From: Acidobacteriaceae bacterium
GTDB taxonomy: Bacteria; Acidobacteriota; Terriglobia; Terriglobales; Acidobacteriaceae
Reading direction: 5' to 3'
DNA: 35,618 nt
Assembly: GCA_021323655.1 (NCBI GenBank)
Contig: JAJPKO010000028.1
Span: 1 to 35,618, forward strand
Part shown: in pieces, positions 16,875-25,340 of the stretch
How the letters are laid out: each line of letters begins with the position of its first letter
Position numbering within the stretch: the stretch's first letter is position 1
The notes under the pieces: model-generated
Told to the model about the DNA's origin: nothing
Database searches by the model: none
What the model saw: only the letters and a program-made list of their open reading frames with translations
Program-made: the position numbers and the translations under genes

Positions 16875-17879
16875 ATGAATCCCAAAGTATCCGTCATCAT
16901 CCCAACCTATAACCGCGCAGACAAGGTCCGGCACACCATAGAAAGCGCCCTGACTCAGACCATTTCTGACCTCGAAGTGATCGTAGTGGATGACGGGTCT
17001 TCGGATGGCACGGGGCAGATCCTGGGAGAAACTTACGGTGATCGGATCCGCTACTACGCTCAAGCCAATCAGGGCGCTAGTGTGGCGCGGAACAAGGGCA
17101 TCCAGGAAGCACGGGGTGAATGGATTGCGTTTCTGGATTCCGACGATCTCTGGGAGAAGGACAAGCTCGAATGGCAACTCAAGGCCCTGGAAAGACTTAG
17201 CTTGCAGTGCGGCGCGTGCTATACAGACATCCGGTTATTCAACCATCCGGAAACACGGAGCTTCTTCGAGATGGCGGAAAAGAGCTATCGGCACGGCGAA
17301 ACGATCGGCGTCAACACCGATGTCTTGAGACTGCTGGTGAGGCCGGGGGGCGCAGGTATGGTCGTGTGCCTGTCCTCTCTGCTGGCTCGCGCCGATACGG
17401 TAAGAAGAGCGGGGGGATTCGATCCCAAACTGCTGTATAGCCAGGACAGCGATTTCATGTTCCGACTGGCTATGCTCACGGACTTCTGTTATGTCAATCG
17501 TCCACTCGTCTGGTTCGACCGATCGCCCGCGGAGATTCGCCATGTGGGAGTAAGTGCAGATTGGAACAAGATGGAGTTTTTTCTTCAAGATAGTCAGATC
17601 CGACTTGAAGGGCTCTTGCGCTTGAGCGAACGTCTGCCGAAGCACATTCGGCAGGTCGTTCGTGGGGAGTTGCGCTCGATCCACAGCGGATGGACCAACT
17701 GGTATCTGGAGGCCGGACAGTACCAAAAGGCGCGCGCAGCCGTCTCGCGGGCTGCATGGATCGATCCGACGTTCAATGTCGCAGTGAAATGGCTGTTGAC
17801 CTGGCTGAGTCCTCGCCTGGCCCTCCGAACTGTGCACCGCCACCGGGCCAGCAGAAAAAAGTTCGCAAATGTCGTATGA
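16875..17879 (+). CDS. Family 2 glycosyltransferase
   Basis: A 334-residue GT-A glycosyltransferase. Motifs are VSVIIPTYNRADKVRHTIES at the N-terminus, VIVVDDGSSDGT at 36-46, NQGASVARNKGI at 65-76 and FLDSDDLW at 86-93, the DxD-type metal and sugar-nucleotide site. The QDSDF further along is the usual acceptor-region acidic motif. A purine-rich GAGAGCAGG lies about 6 bases before the ATG. The C-terminal 80 residues are helical and rich in aromatic and basic residues, possibly a membrane-surface segment. The last 11 bases overlap the following methyltransferase gene, which suggests coupled translation. The specific linkage formed cannot be predicted. Confidence 0.88.
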   Translation: MNPKVSVIIPTYNRADKVRHTIESALTQTISDLEVIVVDDGSSDGTGQILGETYGDRIRYYAQANQGASVARNKGIQEARGEWIAFLDSDDLWEKDKLEWQLKALERLSLQCGACYTDIRLFNHPETRSFFEMAEKSYRHGETIGVNTDVLRLLVRPGGAGMVVCLSSLLARADTVRRAGGFDPKLLYSQDSDFMFRLAMLTDFCYVNRPLVWFDRSPAEIRHVGVSADWNKMEFFLQDSQIRLEGLLRLSERLPKHIRQVVRGELRSIHSGWTNWYLEAGQYQKARAAVSRAAWIDPTFNVAVKWLLTWLSPRLALRTVHRHRASRKKFANVV

Positions 17880-18933
17880 GAATCTGCATGGTAGAGGCGC
17901 ACCTCCTCCGGACTACCATGCCTCATTAGCCCCGGTCTCGGAGCCGGAGGTGGCGGCTCAGGAGGACGGGGTGAGGCCCAATACGTACGAAGCGCAGCGG
18001 TGTCCGGTTTGCGGGCGGGCGGGCGCACAGGAGTGGCTCCAGGCGCCGGACCGGCTCCATGGCCGGCACGAGCAGTACACGCTGGTGCGCTGCCCGGTAT
18101 GCTCGCTCGTGTGGCTGAGCCATCCACCGAGGCCGGAAGAAATGCACCTGCATTACACCGGGGCCTATCACCAACTCATCTCGGCGGGCGGCCAAAATTC
18201 GCCCCACCGCTGGAGGGACCGCAAAGCAACGCTGACACAATATAAACAATCCGGCGCATTGCTCGACTTGGGGTGCAGCTCCGGGTCGTTCCTGGAGTTC
18301 ATGCGCAGCGAGTCCTGGGAGCTGTACGGACTCGAGATGTCCGCTGAGGCCGCGAGAGCCGCCGAGGCGCGGAGTGGAGCGCAAGTATATGCCGGGGATA
18401 TTCTGGACGCATGCTTTCCGCGTGAATACTTCGACGTGATCACCTGCTTTGACGTGCTCGAGCATCTCTATGAGCCGCGCCAGGTCATGGCACGGGTCAC
18501 CGAGTGGTTGAAGCCCGGAGGAATTTTCTACGTCCTGGTGCCCAATGTGGACTCTGCCGAGGCGCGCGTGTTTGGAAGCTACTGGCATGGGCTGGAGCTA
18601 CCGCGACACCTGTTCCACTACTCGCCGGCCTCCCTCAAATTCCTTGCGGAATCGGCGGGACTCCAGGCAGTGTCGCTCGAAACACGGCGGAACTTCGCCG
18701 TGGGAACCAGCCTGCGTTACGTGTGGGACGATGCTTGCCGGGCAGTAGGAATCCGCCGGACACCGGCGGCATATCAAGCAGAAGCTTGCCTCTCCTGGAG
18801 AGCGGCGCGAAAGTTGACGCGCATGACGGTCTTGCGTTCTTTGCGGGTCCTGGCTCCTCTTGTGGGAGGCGGAGAGTCTATCCACGCGGTTTTCAGGAAG
18901 GAACTCTCGCGTCCGGAAGTCGGACCCGCATAG
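17869..18933 (+). CDS. Zinc-ribbon class I SAM-dependent methyltransferase
   Basis: A 354-residue protein with an N-terminal four-cysteine zinc ribbon (C45-x2-C48 and C75-x2-C78, in RCPVCG and RCPVCS). A class I methyltransferase domain follows: the SAM-binding motif I is LLDLGCSSGSF at 131-141, the acidic end of strand 2 is YGLEMS, and FDVITCFDVLEHL is the post-I region typical of Methyltransf_23. Such ribbon-plus-methyltransferase proteins act on sugars in glycan loci, usually by O-methylation. The first 40 residues lack structure and may be extra, but no closer start is available; the ATG overlaps the previous gene by 11 bases. The substrate is unknown. The C-terminal part carries an Arg-rich region and HAVFRKE, as in many homologues. 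Confidence 0.8.
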   Translation: MSYENLHGRGAPPPDYHASLAPVSEPEVAAQEDGVRPNTYEAQRCPVCGRAGAQEWLQAPDRLHGRHEQYTLVRCPVCSLVWLSHPPRPEEMHLHYTGAYHQLISAGGQNSPHRWRDRKATLTQYKQSGALLDLGCSSGSFLEFMRSESWELYGLEMSAEAARAAEARSGAQVYAGDILDACFPREYFDVITCFDVLEHLYEPRQVMARVTEWLKPGGIFYVLVPNVDSAEARVFGSYWHGLELPRHLFHYSPASLKFLAESAGLQAVSLETRRNFAVGTSLRYVWDDACRAVGIRRTPAAYQAEACLSWRAARKLTRMTVLRSLRVLAPLVGGGESIHAVFRKELSRPEVGPA

Positions 18934-18972
18934 AGAACGAATAGAAGGCAGAATTCCAGTAGGAATCGAACC

Positions 18973-19617
18973 ATGACCGGCACTATCGGGACACCTACCA
19001 TCCCTCGTGAAGACTTCTTGTCATATTTTCCTAAGGTACTTACGAAATTATACAGCCTATGGGTAAGTACCACCTACCCCTTCGCATCCCGCGGCCGAAA
19101 TTTGTTTATCCATCACACCGCGTTGTTGAGCAGGCGCATCGCCCACCGGATCAAGCTGGGCACCTCAGTCTCCATCAGAAAAGATGCGTGGTTGAACATC
19201 ATACGCGAAGCTGTTGGCGAGGTTAACATCGTGATTGATGACAACTGCGTGATCGGCGCCAGGAATGTGATCTCCGCCAAAAATTATATTCATATCGAGC
19301 GGGATGTTATCCTTGCCACGTCAGTATTGATCATGGACCACAACCACGCTCATGACGATGTGGAGTTGCCAATCAGGTTGCAGCCTGCCACGGAGGGAGG
19401 CAGAATTCGGATCGGGGAAGGTTGTTGGATCGGCCAGGGAGCGGCGATTGTGTGCGATAAGGGTGAGCTGGTTCTGGGGCGAAATTGTGTTGTAGCAGCT
19501 AACGCCCTCGTGACCAGGAGCTTTCCACCATACTCCGTGATTGTGGGCAACCCCGCAAGGCTCGGTAGGCAGATCGATCCGCTGGCGTGCCCTGGGTTGG
19601 GGCCGACAGCCGTGTGA
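18973..19617 (+). CDS. Left-handed beta-helix (hexapeptide repeat) acyltransferase
   Basis: A 214-residue member of the LacA/CysE/WbbJ superfamily. After a hydrophobic N-terminal segment come hexapeptide-like coils: FIHHTALLS, IKLGTSVSIRKDAWLNI, VNIVIDDNCVIGARNVISA and IHIERDVILATSVLIMDHNH. The catalytic-histidine region is LIMDHNHAHDD, then IRIGEGCWIGQGAAIV, LVLGRNCVVAANALVTRSF and the terminal SVIVGNPARLG. This architecture transfers an acetyl or longer acyl group from CoA or a carrier protein to a sugar hydroxyl or amine. The adjacent gene encodes a stand-alone acyl carrier protein, followed by a reductase and an acyl ligase. This suggests that it uses acyl-ACP rather than acetyl-CoA, which is inference. 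Confidence 0.82.
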   Translation: MTGTIGTPTIPREDFLSYFPKVLTKLYSLWVSTTYPFASRGRNLFIHHTALLSRRIAHRIKLGTSVSIRKDAWLNIIREAVGEVNIVIDDNCVIGARNVISAKNYIHIERDVILATSVLIMDHNHAHDDVELPIRLQPATEGGRIRIGEGCWIGQGAAIVCDKGELVLGRNCVVAANALVTRSFPPYSVIVGNPARLGRQIDPLACPGLGPTAV

Positions 19618-19678
19618 ATCAAGAGGGTACGGGACAATTAACGGAATCATCAAGGTCCGGGTGAGGTGAAGTACGGAG

Positions 19679-19972
19679 ATGACACAGCAAGAGACTATTG
19701 ACTTAGTCTGCAGGATCTATGACGAACTGGCACCGCCGGTTGAAGGTGCTCCACCGGCGACTGAGTCTACACGTTTGTTCGGAGGCGCACTGGATTCGGT
19801 GAACGTGGTCACCCTGATCGTGGAGGTGGAGGAACAGATCGCTGAGCGTTGCGGTGCATCAATCACGATTGCCGATGACCACGCGATGTCACGGCAGCGG
19901 AGCCCATTTCGCACGATCGGAAGCCTGGCCGAATATGTTCAGGACCTGATGGCCGAAAGCACAAGAGCTTAA
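19679..19972 (+). CDS. Stand-alone acyl carrier protein
   Basis: A 97-residue acidic helical protein. The 4'-phosphopantetheine attachment site is GALDSVNVVTLIVEVEEQ, with Ser40 in the D-S-x-x-x-V/L context, followed by the acidic helix 2 characteristic of carrier proteins. A segment between helices 2 and 4 (HAMSRQRSPFRTIGSLAEYVQD) is characteristic of carrier proteins from polysaccharide loci rather than of fatty-acid AcpP. The protein should carry an acyl group on its pantetheine arm for modification or delivery to a sugar. It starts 61 bases after the acyltransferase and its stop is only 4 bases from the SDR start, so the three genes are probably one translational unit with the ligase. Confidence 0.85.
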   Translation: MTQQETIDLVCRIYDELAPPVEGAPPATESTRLFGGALDSVNVVTLIVEVEEQIAERCGASITIADDHAMSRQRSPFRTIGSLAEYVQDLMAESTRA

Positions 19973-19976
19973 AGCC

Positions 19977-20684
19977 ATGCTGCAGGATGAACAGCGCGTG
20001 GCACTGGTGACCGGCAGCCGCAAAGGCTTGGGCAAGTTCATCGCACAGCAGCTTGTGGGCTGTGGCTACGCCGTTTTCGGTTGCAGCCGGACCTCGGCCG
20101 ACTGGGCCGTGGAAGGGTATCGCCATTTGGAGGCGGACGTCGGCAACGAGCACGAGATCAAAGAAGTGGTCGCGGAAATCCGGCGGAGCCTCGGGCGACT
20201 GGACGTGGTGGTGAACAACGCCGGCATTGCGTCTCTCAATCACTTTCTCATGGTGCCGGCTTCTACTGTAGACCGGCTGATGGCGACGAATTTTCGGGGC
20301 GCCTGGCTGGTTTCGCGGGAAGCCGCCAAGCTCATGATGAAAGCTCGGTATGGCCGGATTGTAAACCTCACGACCGTGGCGGTGCCTATGCGCATTCGCG
20401 GTGAGGCGCTTTATGCGGCGAGTAAAGCGGCGGTCGAGACCATGACGCGCGTTCTCGCGTATGAATTGGGCGAATTCGGCATTACCGTGAACGCCGTGGG
20501 ACCGACGCCCATCGATACCGACCTTATCCAAAAGGTGCCTGCCGCCAGCATTCAGGCAATCATCGATTGCCTGGCCATCAAGCGCAAGGGACAACCCGAG
20601 GATGTCATGAATGTGATCGAGTTTCTGATCCGGCCGGCGAGCAATTACGTTACCGGCCAAGTGATCTATCTGGGAGGTGCATAG
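19977..20684 (+). CDS. FabG-like SDR (3-oxoacyl-ACP reductase type)
   Basis: A 235-residue classical short-chain dehydrogenase. The NAD(P) site is VALVTGSRKGLGKF (TGxxxGxG, 12-19), the structural NNAG motif is at 80-83, and the active-site YxxxK is Y146-A-A-S-K150. The usual catalytic Ser 12-13 residues before Tyr is replaced by Thr (NLTTVAV). The C-terminal part, TVNAVGPTPIDTDL and then VTGQVIYLGGA, is typical of the FabG subfamily. An Arg after TGS suggests NADPH preference. It lies between an acyl carrier protein and an adenylating ligase, so its substrate is probably a keto-acyl group on that carrier, giving a hydroxyacyl group. It is separated from both neighbours by 3-4 bases. Confidence 0.82.
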   Translation: MLQDEQRVALVTGSRKGLGKFIAQQLVGCGYAVFGCSRTSADWAVEGYRHLEADVGNEHEIKEVVAEIRRSLGRLDVVVNNAGIASLNHFLMVPASTVDRLMATNFRGAWLVSREAAKLMMKARYGRIVNLTTVAVPMRIRGEALYAASKAAVETMTRVLAYELGEFGITVNAVGPTPIDTDLIQKVPAASIQAIIDCLAIKRKGQPEDVMNVIEFLIRPASNYVTGQVIYLGGA

Positions 20685-20687
20685 AGC

Positions 20688-22037
20688 ATGGCACATCTGG
20701 ACTGGCTATACGATATCTTCAAGGATCATCTGGCCGCTCCCTGCCTCGTGAGTAACGATCAACCATTCACTTATGAGTGGCTTCTCGAAATCATTTCACA
20801 ATGGCGGGCCTGCTTCATTCAAATGGGGCTCAGCCCCGGGGCTATCGTCGCGCTTCAGGGCGATTTCAGCCCTCAGATGGTGGCGGCGCTTCTTGCATTG
20901 ATCGACCATTCCGCCGTGATCGTGCCCTTATCGCCCTCTGTCGGACCTCAGCAACAGGAATTTATGGAAATCGCCGAGGTGCAAATGGCCATCCGGCCGT
21001 CGCTCGACGGCTTGCATGAAGTTCAGAGGTTTGAAAGGGAACCTGAGAACGACTTGAGCCGGAAACTCGTCGCCCGGGGCCACCCGGGCCTGGTATTATT
21101 CAGTTCCGGATCAACGGGAAAAAGCAAAGCGGCACTCCATGATTTCATTCCTTTGCTCGGGAAGTTCAAGACACCACGCCGCACGATGAAGGTGTTGACT
21201 TTCCTGATGATCGATCACATCGGCGGCATGAACACGCTCTTCTACGTCCTATCGAATGCCGGAGCAGCGGTGACCATTGCCGATCGTGACCCCGACAGTG
21301 CATGCGCAGCGATTGAGAAGCACAAAGTCGAGCTATTGCCCACCTCGCCTACATTTCTTAACCTGTTGCTGATGTCCGAGGCGTATACTCGTTACGACCT
21401 TTCCTCGCTTCGCCTCATCACGTACGGCACCGAGGTCATGCCTGAGAGTACCCTAACGAAACTTCATGCCCTTTTCCCGTCGGCGAAGATCCAACAAACC
21501 TACGGGCTCTCCGAATTGGGCATTCTGCGTTCCAAAAGTCAGGATTCCGGCTCGTTGTGGGTGAAGGTGGGTGGAGAAGATTTTGATGTGAAGGTCAGAG
21601 ATGGCACGCTATGGGTCAAGGCGCGCACCGCCATGTTAGGTTATTTAAACGCACCCTCTCCATTCGATGAAGAGGGTTGGCTGGATACGGGAGATTTGGT
21701 GGAGCAGAACGGCGACTATGTTCGTTTTCTCGGCCGAAGATCGGAGATGATCAACGTTGGCGGGAGGAAGGTCTATCCCGCGGAAGTGGAAAACGTTCTC
21801 CTGCAGATGGAAAACATCAAGGACGCCACCGTGCGAGGTGAGCGCAACCCCATAACGGGACATATCGTGGTCGCGCGGATCAACGTCACTGAGCCTGAAG
21901 ATCGCACTTCCGTTCACCACAGAATCCGCGAGTTCTGCCGCTCAAGACTTGAGCCGTACAAGGTTCCGGTTAAAGTCGAGATCGTCGAGGGGAATCAATT
22001 TGGCGGACGATACAAAAAAACGAGACGTTTAGGGTAG
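20688..22037 (+). CDS. AMP-forming acyl ligase (ANL superfamily)
   Basis: A 449-residue adenylating enzyme that activates a carboxylic acid with ATP and passes it to a thiol. Core motifs are present: A3 phosphate loop FSSGSTGKSK (138-147), A5 QTYGLSELG, A7 WLDTGDLVE, A8 FLGRRSEMINVGGRKVYPAEVE, and an A10-like KK in GGRYKKTRRL (Lys443/444) at the extreme C-terminus. It is about 50-100 residues shorter than typical acyl-CoA ligases, mainly at the N-terminus, as for stand-alone acyl-ACP synthetase-type enzymes in glycan loci. Its position directly after an acyl carrier protein and a FabG-like reductase makes that carrier its likely acceptor. The acid it activates is unknown. An adenosine/amino-acid activating role is possible but less likely. 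Confidence 0.85.
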   Translation: MAHLDWLYDIFKDHLAAPCLVSNDQPFTYEWLLEIISQWRACFIQMGLSPGAIVALQGDFSPQMVAALLALIDHSAVIVPLSPSVGPQQQEFMEIAEVQMAIRPSLDGLHEVQRFEREPENDLSRKLVARGHPGLVLFSSGSTGKSKAALHDFIPLLGKFKTPRRTMKVLTFLMIDHIGGMNTLFYVLSNAGAAVTIADRDPDSACAAIEKHKVELLPTSPTFLNLLLMSEAYTRYDLSSLRLITYGTEVMPESTLTKLHALFPSAKIQQTYGLSELGILRSKSQDSGSLWVKVGGEDFDVKVRDGTLWVKARTAMLGYLNAPSPFDEEGWLDTGDLVEQNGDYVRFLGRRSEMINVGGRKVYPAEVENVLLQMENIKDATVRGERNPITGHIVVARINVTEPEDRTSVHHRIREFCRSRLEPYKVPVKVEIVEGNQFGGRYKKTRRLG

Positions 22038-22083
22038 AACTCCTGCCTACCGAGCTGACGAAGAACAATATTGGATGCTCTGA

Positions 22084-23193
22084 ATGATTAATAACTCCCA
22101 GCCCCTGGTGAGCGTTGTGACTCCTGTATACAACGAAGAGGAATACCTGGCAGAGTGTATAGAGAGCGTCTTGGCACAAAGTTATCAGAACTGGGACTAT
22201 ACCATCGTAAACAATTGCAGCACGGATAGATCTCTAGAAATTGCCAGGACCTATGCGGCAAAGGAGCCAAGGATTCGGGTCCATGACAATCAACGTTTTC
22301 TGGAAATGCTGGCCAACCACAACGTAGCCGTTCGACAGATCTCGCCGGCGAGCAAATACTGCAAGGTGGTCCTCGGGGACGATTGGATCTTCGCGGACTG
22401 CCTCGAAAAGATGGTCGCCGTTGCAGAGGCGCATCCTTCGGTGGGGGTCGTCAGCGCTTACGAACAGTTTGGGCAGCAAGTTCGGTTAACCGGGTTGCCT
22501 GATGAGAAGGCCGTGGTGGCGGGGCGGGACGCCTGCCGGCACTTCCTCTTGGGGGACGTGTTATTGTTCGGCTCACAAACATCCGTGCTCTACCGTGCTG
22601 ACCTGGTGAGAAGCCGTAGTCCTTTTTATGTCGAGACGGATACGTACGCAGACTTCGAGTCGTGCTTTGCACTTCTCAAAACCACGGACCTTGGTTTCGT
22701 ACATCAGGTCTTGACGTTCTCCAGGCCTCGCGCGCGGTCAATAGGGGCCATTTCCGCCGACATAGGCACGCACTTCCGCAGCGTGCTGGGGCTGCTTTTT
22801 ACGTACGGCAGGGACTGTCTGACGACCGTGGAGTTTGACAAGTGTCTTGACGAGCACTTGTCGCAATACTACACGTTTCTCGGCAGGCGTCTGTGGCTCG
22901 AACGGGACCGAGCGTTTTGGTCCTACCATAAAAACACCTTCGCTGACCTGGAAATCAGCTTCAGTCGGACGCGCCTGGCAAAAACAGCCCTCAGACAATT
23001 GTTTCAGGCAGCTGTCGACGCAGAAACCAGTTTGGCAACGATTAGAAGGCTCGTGTCACTGCGACAAATTAGAAACTGGCAGACTCGACGAGTGATCTTG
23101 GAGCCGGCAGTGGATCGGACTGTCGCGCATGCGCAGAGTGAGGGTGGCCATCAACCGAACCGATCGGCCGAGCGCGATCGGTGTGAGACATAA
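22084..23193 (+). CDS. Family 2 glycosyltransferase
   Basis: A 369-residue GT-A enzyme. The motif order is PLVSVVTPVYNEEEYLAECI, then YTIVNNCSTDRS (the N-rich variant of the VDDGSTD site), NHNVAVRQ, and VVLGDDWIF as the DxD-like metal site. YVETDTYADFESCF is the later acidic motif near the acceptor pocket, and VLTFSRPRARSIG follows. The C-terminal 130 residues are helical and unique, longer than in minimal GT2s, and end in a polar tail (EGGHQPNRSAERDR) that could be an unconserved extension. The gene begins 46 bases after the acyl ligase and may be part of the same transcript. Sugar specificity cannot be inferred. Confidence 0.83.
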   Translation: MINNSQPLVSVVTPVYNEEEYLAECIESVLAQSYQNWDYTIVNNCSTDRSLEIARTYAAKEPRIRVHDNQRFLEMLANHNVAVRQISPASKYCKVVLGDDWIFADCLEKMVAVAEAHPSVGVVSAYEQFGQQVRLTGLPDEKAVVAGRDACRHFLLGDVLLFGSQTSVLYRADLVRSRSPFYVETDTYADFESCFALLKTTDLGFVHQVLTFSRPRARSIGAISADIGTHFRSVLGLLFTYGRDCLTTVEFDKCLDEHLSQYYTFLGRRLWLERDRAFWSYHKNTFADLEISFSRTRLAKTALRQLFQAAVDAETSLATIRRLVSLRQIRNWQTRRVILEPAVDRTVAHAQSEGGHQPNRSAERDRCET

Positions 23194-23262
23194 CGACAAC
23201 GCAGCGGTCTCGCAGCGGGGGACCTGCGCGGGAGGCGGGCCTGTGAAGAAAGCGCTTGTCTG

Positions 23263-24504
23263 GTGGAGCAGAGGAAAGTGCGCCTAAAATTTTTTGGTCA
23301 TTTTGGGCATGGTAACTTCGGAAACGAAAGCACATTTCACGCAATTCTTTATCACCTGCGCCGCTTTGTGCCGGAGGTCGAAATCGCCTGTATTTGCACT
23401 GGCCCGGCCGCGACAGCCGAACTTCACAAGATCCCTACTGTGCCTGTTAGCCGCACAATCTCCAGAGCCTGGAAGCCCCACAATCCATTCGGAAGGCTAC
23501 TTCGCTCAGCTTTCGTTGGTTTGCCGGACGAGGTATACCGCTGGGTCGAAGGGTTCATGATGCTCAAGGGTACAGACGCGCTCCTTGTCCCAGGAACGGG
23601 CCTGCTCACAGACGCCTATGGCCTTAAGAGCTGGGGGCCGTATAGCTTATTTAAATGGTCGGTCCTCGCCAAGATGCGTGGCTGTAAGCTGCTCTTCGTC
23701 AGTGTTGGAGCTGGACCGTTATCCAGCCGCGCCGGCCGATGGCTGGTACGATCAGCTCTCGCGTTAGCAGATTTTCGTTCCTATCGCGATACCGCGACAC
23801 GGGACTACCTTAGATCGCTCGGTGTGCAAACTGCCACAGACAGAGTATACCCCGACCTCGCCTTTAGCATAAGTGACGAACTCACACGAGGAGCCGTGAT
23901 CCCGAAAAGGCGGCGGTCGGTCGTCGGGATCGGCCTGATGCTATACCATGGCAAACTTAGCAGTGATGGGAGAGCTGACGCAACATACACGGCATACTTA
24001 GAACAGCTTGCAGTCTTCGTCGGATGGCTCTTGGGCAGACGTTATGATGTCCGATTGCTGATCGGCGAGCTCAGCGATGAGACCGTAGTAACGGAGTTTC
24101 AAAAGTTACTGCGAGCACGTATGGAGGCTTACGATCAGGACCGCATTATTGCTGAACCCATCCGATCCGCGCAAGACCTACTGGCACAGCTTGGCGAAAC
24201 CGATGCGGTGGTGGCTACGCGATTCCACAATATTCTCCTTGCGTTAGCGCTCAATAAGCCGGTCATGTCCATCTCCTTCCATCCAAAGTGTACGTCGCTC
24301 ATGCAAGATATGGGATTGAAAGAATACTGCCAGGATATCAAGCAGCTACGCGCTGAGAGATTGATCGCCCAATTCTGCCACTTGGAAAAGAACGCCATAA
24401 CCCTGCGGGAAATCATTCGGGAGAAAGTCGGAGAACGCCGCCAGGCCTTGGATGAACAGTACCGTCTGATCTTCACAGAAGTGATGGCGCACTCCGGGGC
24501 ATGA
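23263..24504 (+). CDS. Polysaccharide pyruvyltransferase family protein (WcaK/AmsJ-like)
   Basis: A 413-residue protein of the PS_pyruv_trans family, which adds pyruvate from phosphoenolpyruvate as a ketal to sugar residues. Evidence is the N-terminal GHFGHGNFGNESTFHAIL (the GNxGNE-type motif), the LVPGTGLLTDAYG loop, KLLFVSVGAGPLSSRAGRWL, RSYRDTATRDYLRSLG, VYPDLAFSI, and the conserved C-terminal VVATRFHNILLALALNKPV followed by SFHPKC. The annotated frame begins at GTG 23263. GTG 23278 is at least as likely, because GGAG sits 9 bases upstream of it and the family starts near VRLKFFGHFG. Pyruvylation would add a negative charge to the polysaccharide. The base composition of this gene and the next looks lower in GC than their neighbours. 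Confidence 0.82.
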   Translation: MEQRKVRLKFFGHFGHGNFGNESTFHAILYHLRRFVPEVEIACICTGPAATAELHKIPTVPVSRTISRAWKPHNPFGRLLRSAFVGLPDEVYRWVEGFMMLKGTDALLVPGTGLLTDAYGLKSWGPYSLFKWSVLAKMRGCKLLFVSVGAGPLSSRAGRWLVRSALALADFRSYRDTATRDYLRSLGVQTATDRVYPDLAFSISDELTRGAVIPKRRRSVVGIGLMLYHGKLSSDGRADATYTAYLEQLAVFVGWLLGRRYDVRLLIGELSDETVVTEFQKLLRARMEAYDQDRIIAEPIRSAQDLLAQLGETDAVVATRFHNILLALALNKPVMSISFHPKCTSLMQDMGLKEYCQDIKQLRAERLIAQFCHLEKNAITLREIIREKVGERRQALDEQYRLIFTEVMAHSGA

Positions 24505-24610
24505 GCTATCGTTGGCAGTAACTGTCAGGTGTCGGAGTAGCTGCTGGCAGCTTAGACGTCCACGCGTGCTTATCCTCGCCGGCGCCTCTGGCGATAGAAA
24601 GTCCGTTCTC

Positions 24611-25276
24611 ATGACACAGGTGACAGACAACTATTACAAAAGAGAGTTTTGGGCGATCGAAAATCTGAGGTATAGCGAGCCTCACTTTCGGCTCACAAAG
24701 GCGGCGCGACTGATCAACAGCATCGCGGCAGGCAGGACGTGCACCCTGCTGGATGTCGGATGCGGCCCTGCAGCATTGGCATGCCTTCTCGATAAGAATA
24801 TCGGGTACTACGGGATCGATATAGCAATACACACTCCGGCCGCCAACCTTCTTCAAGCGGATCTTCTGGCGACCCCGATCCGCTTTGGTGACAGGCAGTT
24901 TGACATCATCGTCGCCCAAGGCGTCTTCGAGTACGTTGGAAGGTTTCAGCAGGAGAAATTGAGAGAGATAAGGCAGCTCCTCAAGAGAGACGGTACTTTC
25001 ATTGTCTCATACGTCAATTTTGACCATTTGCATAGACATGTGTACCAGCCGTACAGCAATGTACAATCGTTTGACGAATTTCGGCGGGGGTTGATGCGCA
25101 TATTTCGCATCGACCGATGTGTGCCTACTTCGTATCATTGGCATCATCACGAGCCGAATCGACACTTTATGAAAGCTCTGCAGATGCGGATTAATCTGAA
25201 GATTCCTGTACTCAGCCGGTGGTTTGCCGTGGAGTATTTCTTTATCTGTTCGGCGGATCGCGCCGGCGAAGTCTAA
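24611..25276 (+). CDS. Class I SAM-dependent methyltransferase
   Basis: A 221-residue methyltransferase. Motif I is CTLLDVGCGPAALACLL, followed by YYGIDIAIHTP (motif II acidic residue), LQADLLATPIRF, and FDIIVAQGVFEYVGRF as the post-I region. RQLLKRDGTFIVSYVNF is the conserved strand 5. The C-terminal half includes an unusual SYHWHHHEPNRHFM His-rich segment. The frame is open from 24512, but the stretch before ATG 24611 is Arg/Cys-rich and unlike the family, so 24611 is chosen. The product would methylate a sugar or a lipid-linked intermediate. The flippase start lies 64 bases downstream of its stop. The substrate is unknown. Confidence 0.78.
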   Translation: MTQVTDNYYKREFWAIENLRYSEPHFRLTKAARLINSIAAGRTCTLLDVGCGPAALACLLDKNIGYYGIDIAIHTPAANLLQADLLATPIRFGDRQFDIIVAQGVFEYVGRFQQEKLREIRQLLKRDGTFIVSYVNFDHLHRHVYQPYSNVQSFDEFRRGLMRIFRIDRCVPTSYHWHHHEPNRHFMKALQMRINLKIPVLSRWFAVEYFFICSADRAGEV

Positions 25277-25340
25277 AGATGGTACGGAGTCACGCTTCTC
25301 CGGGAGGCAGCGCAGTCATGTCGCGGGTGGCCATAAAGGA

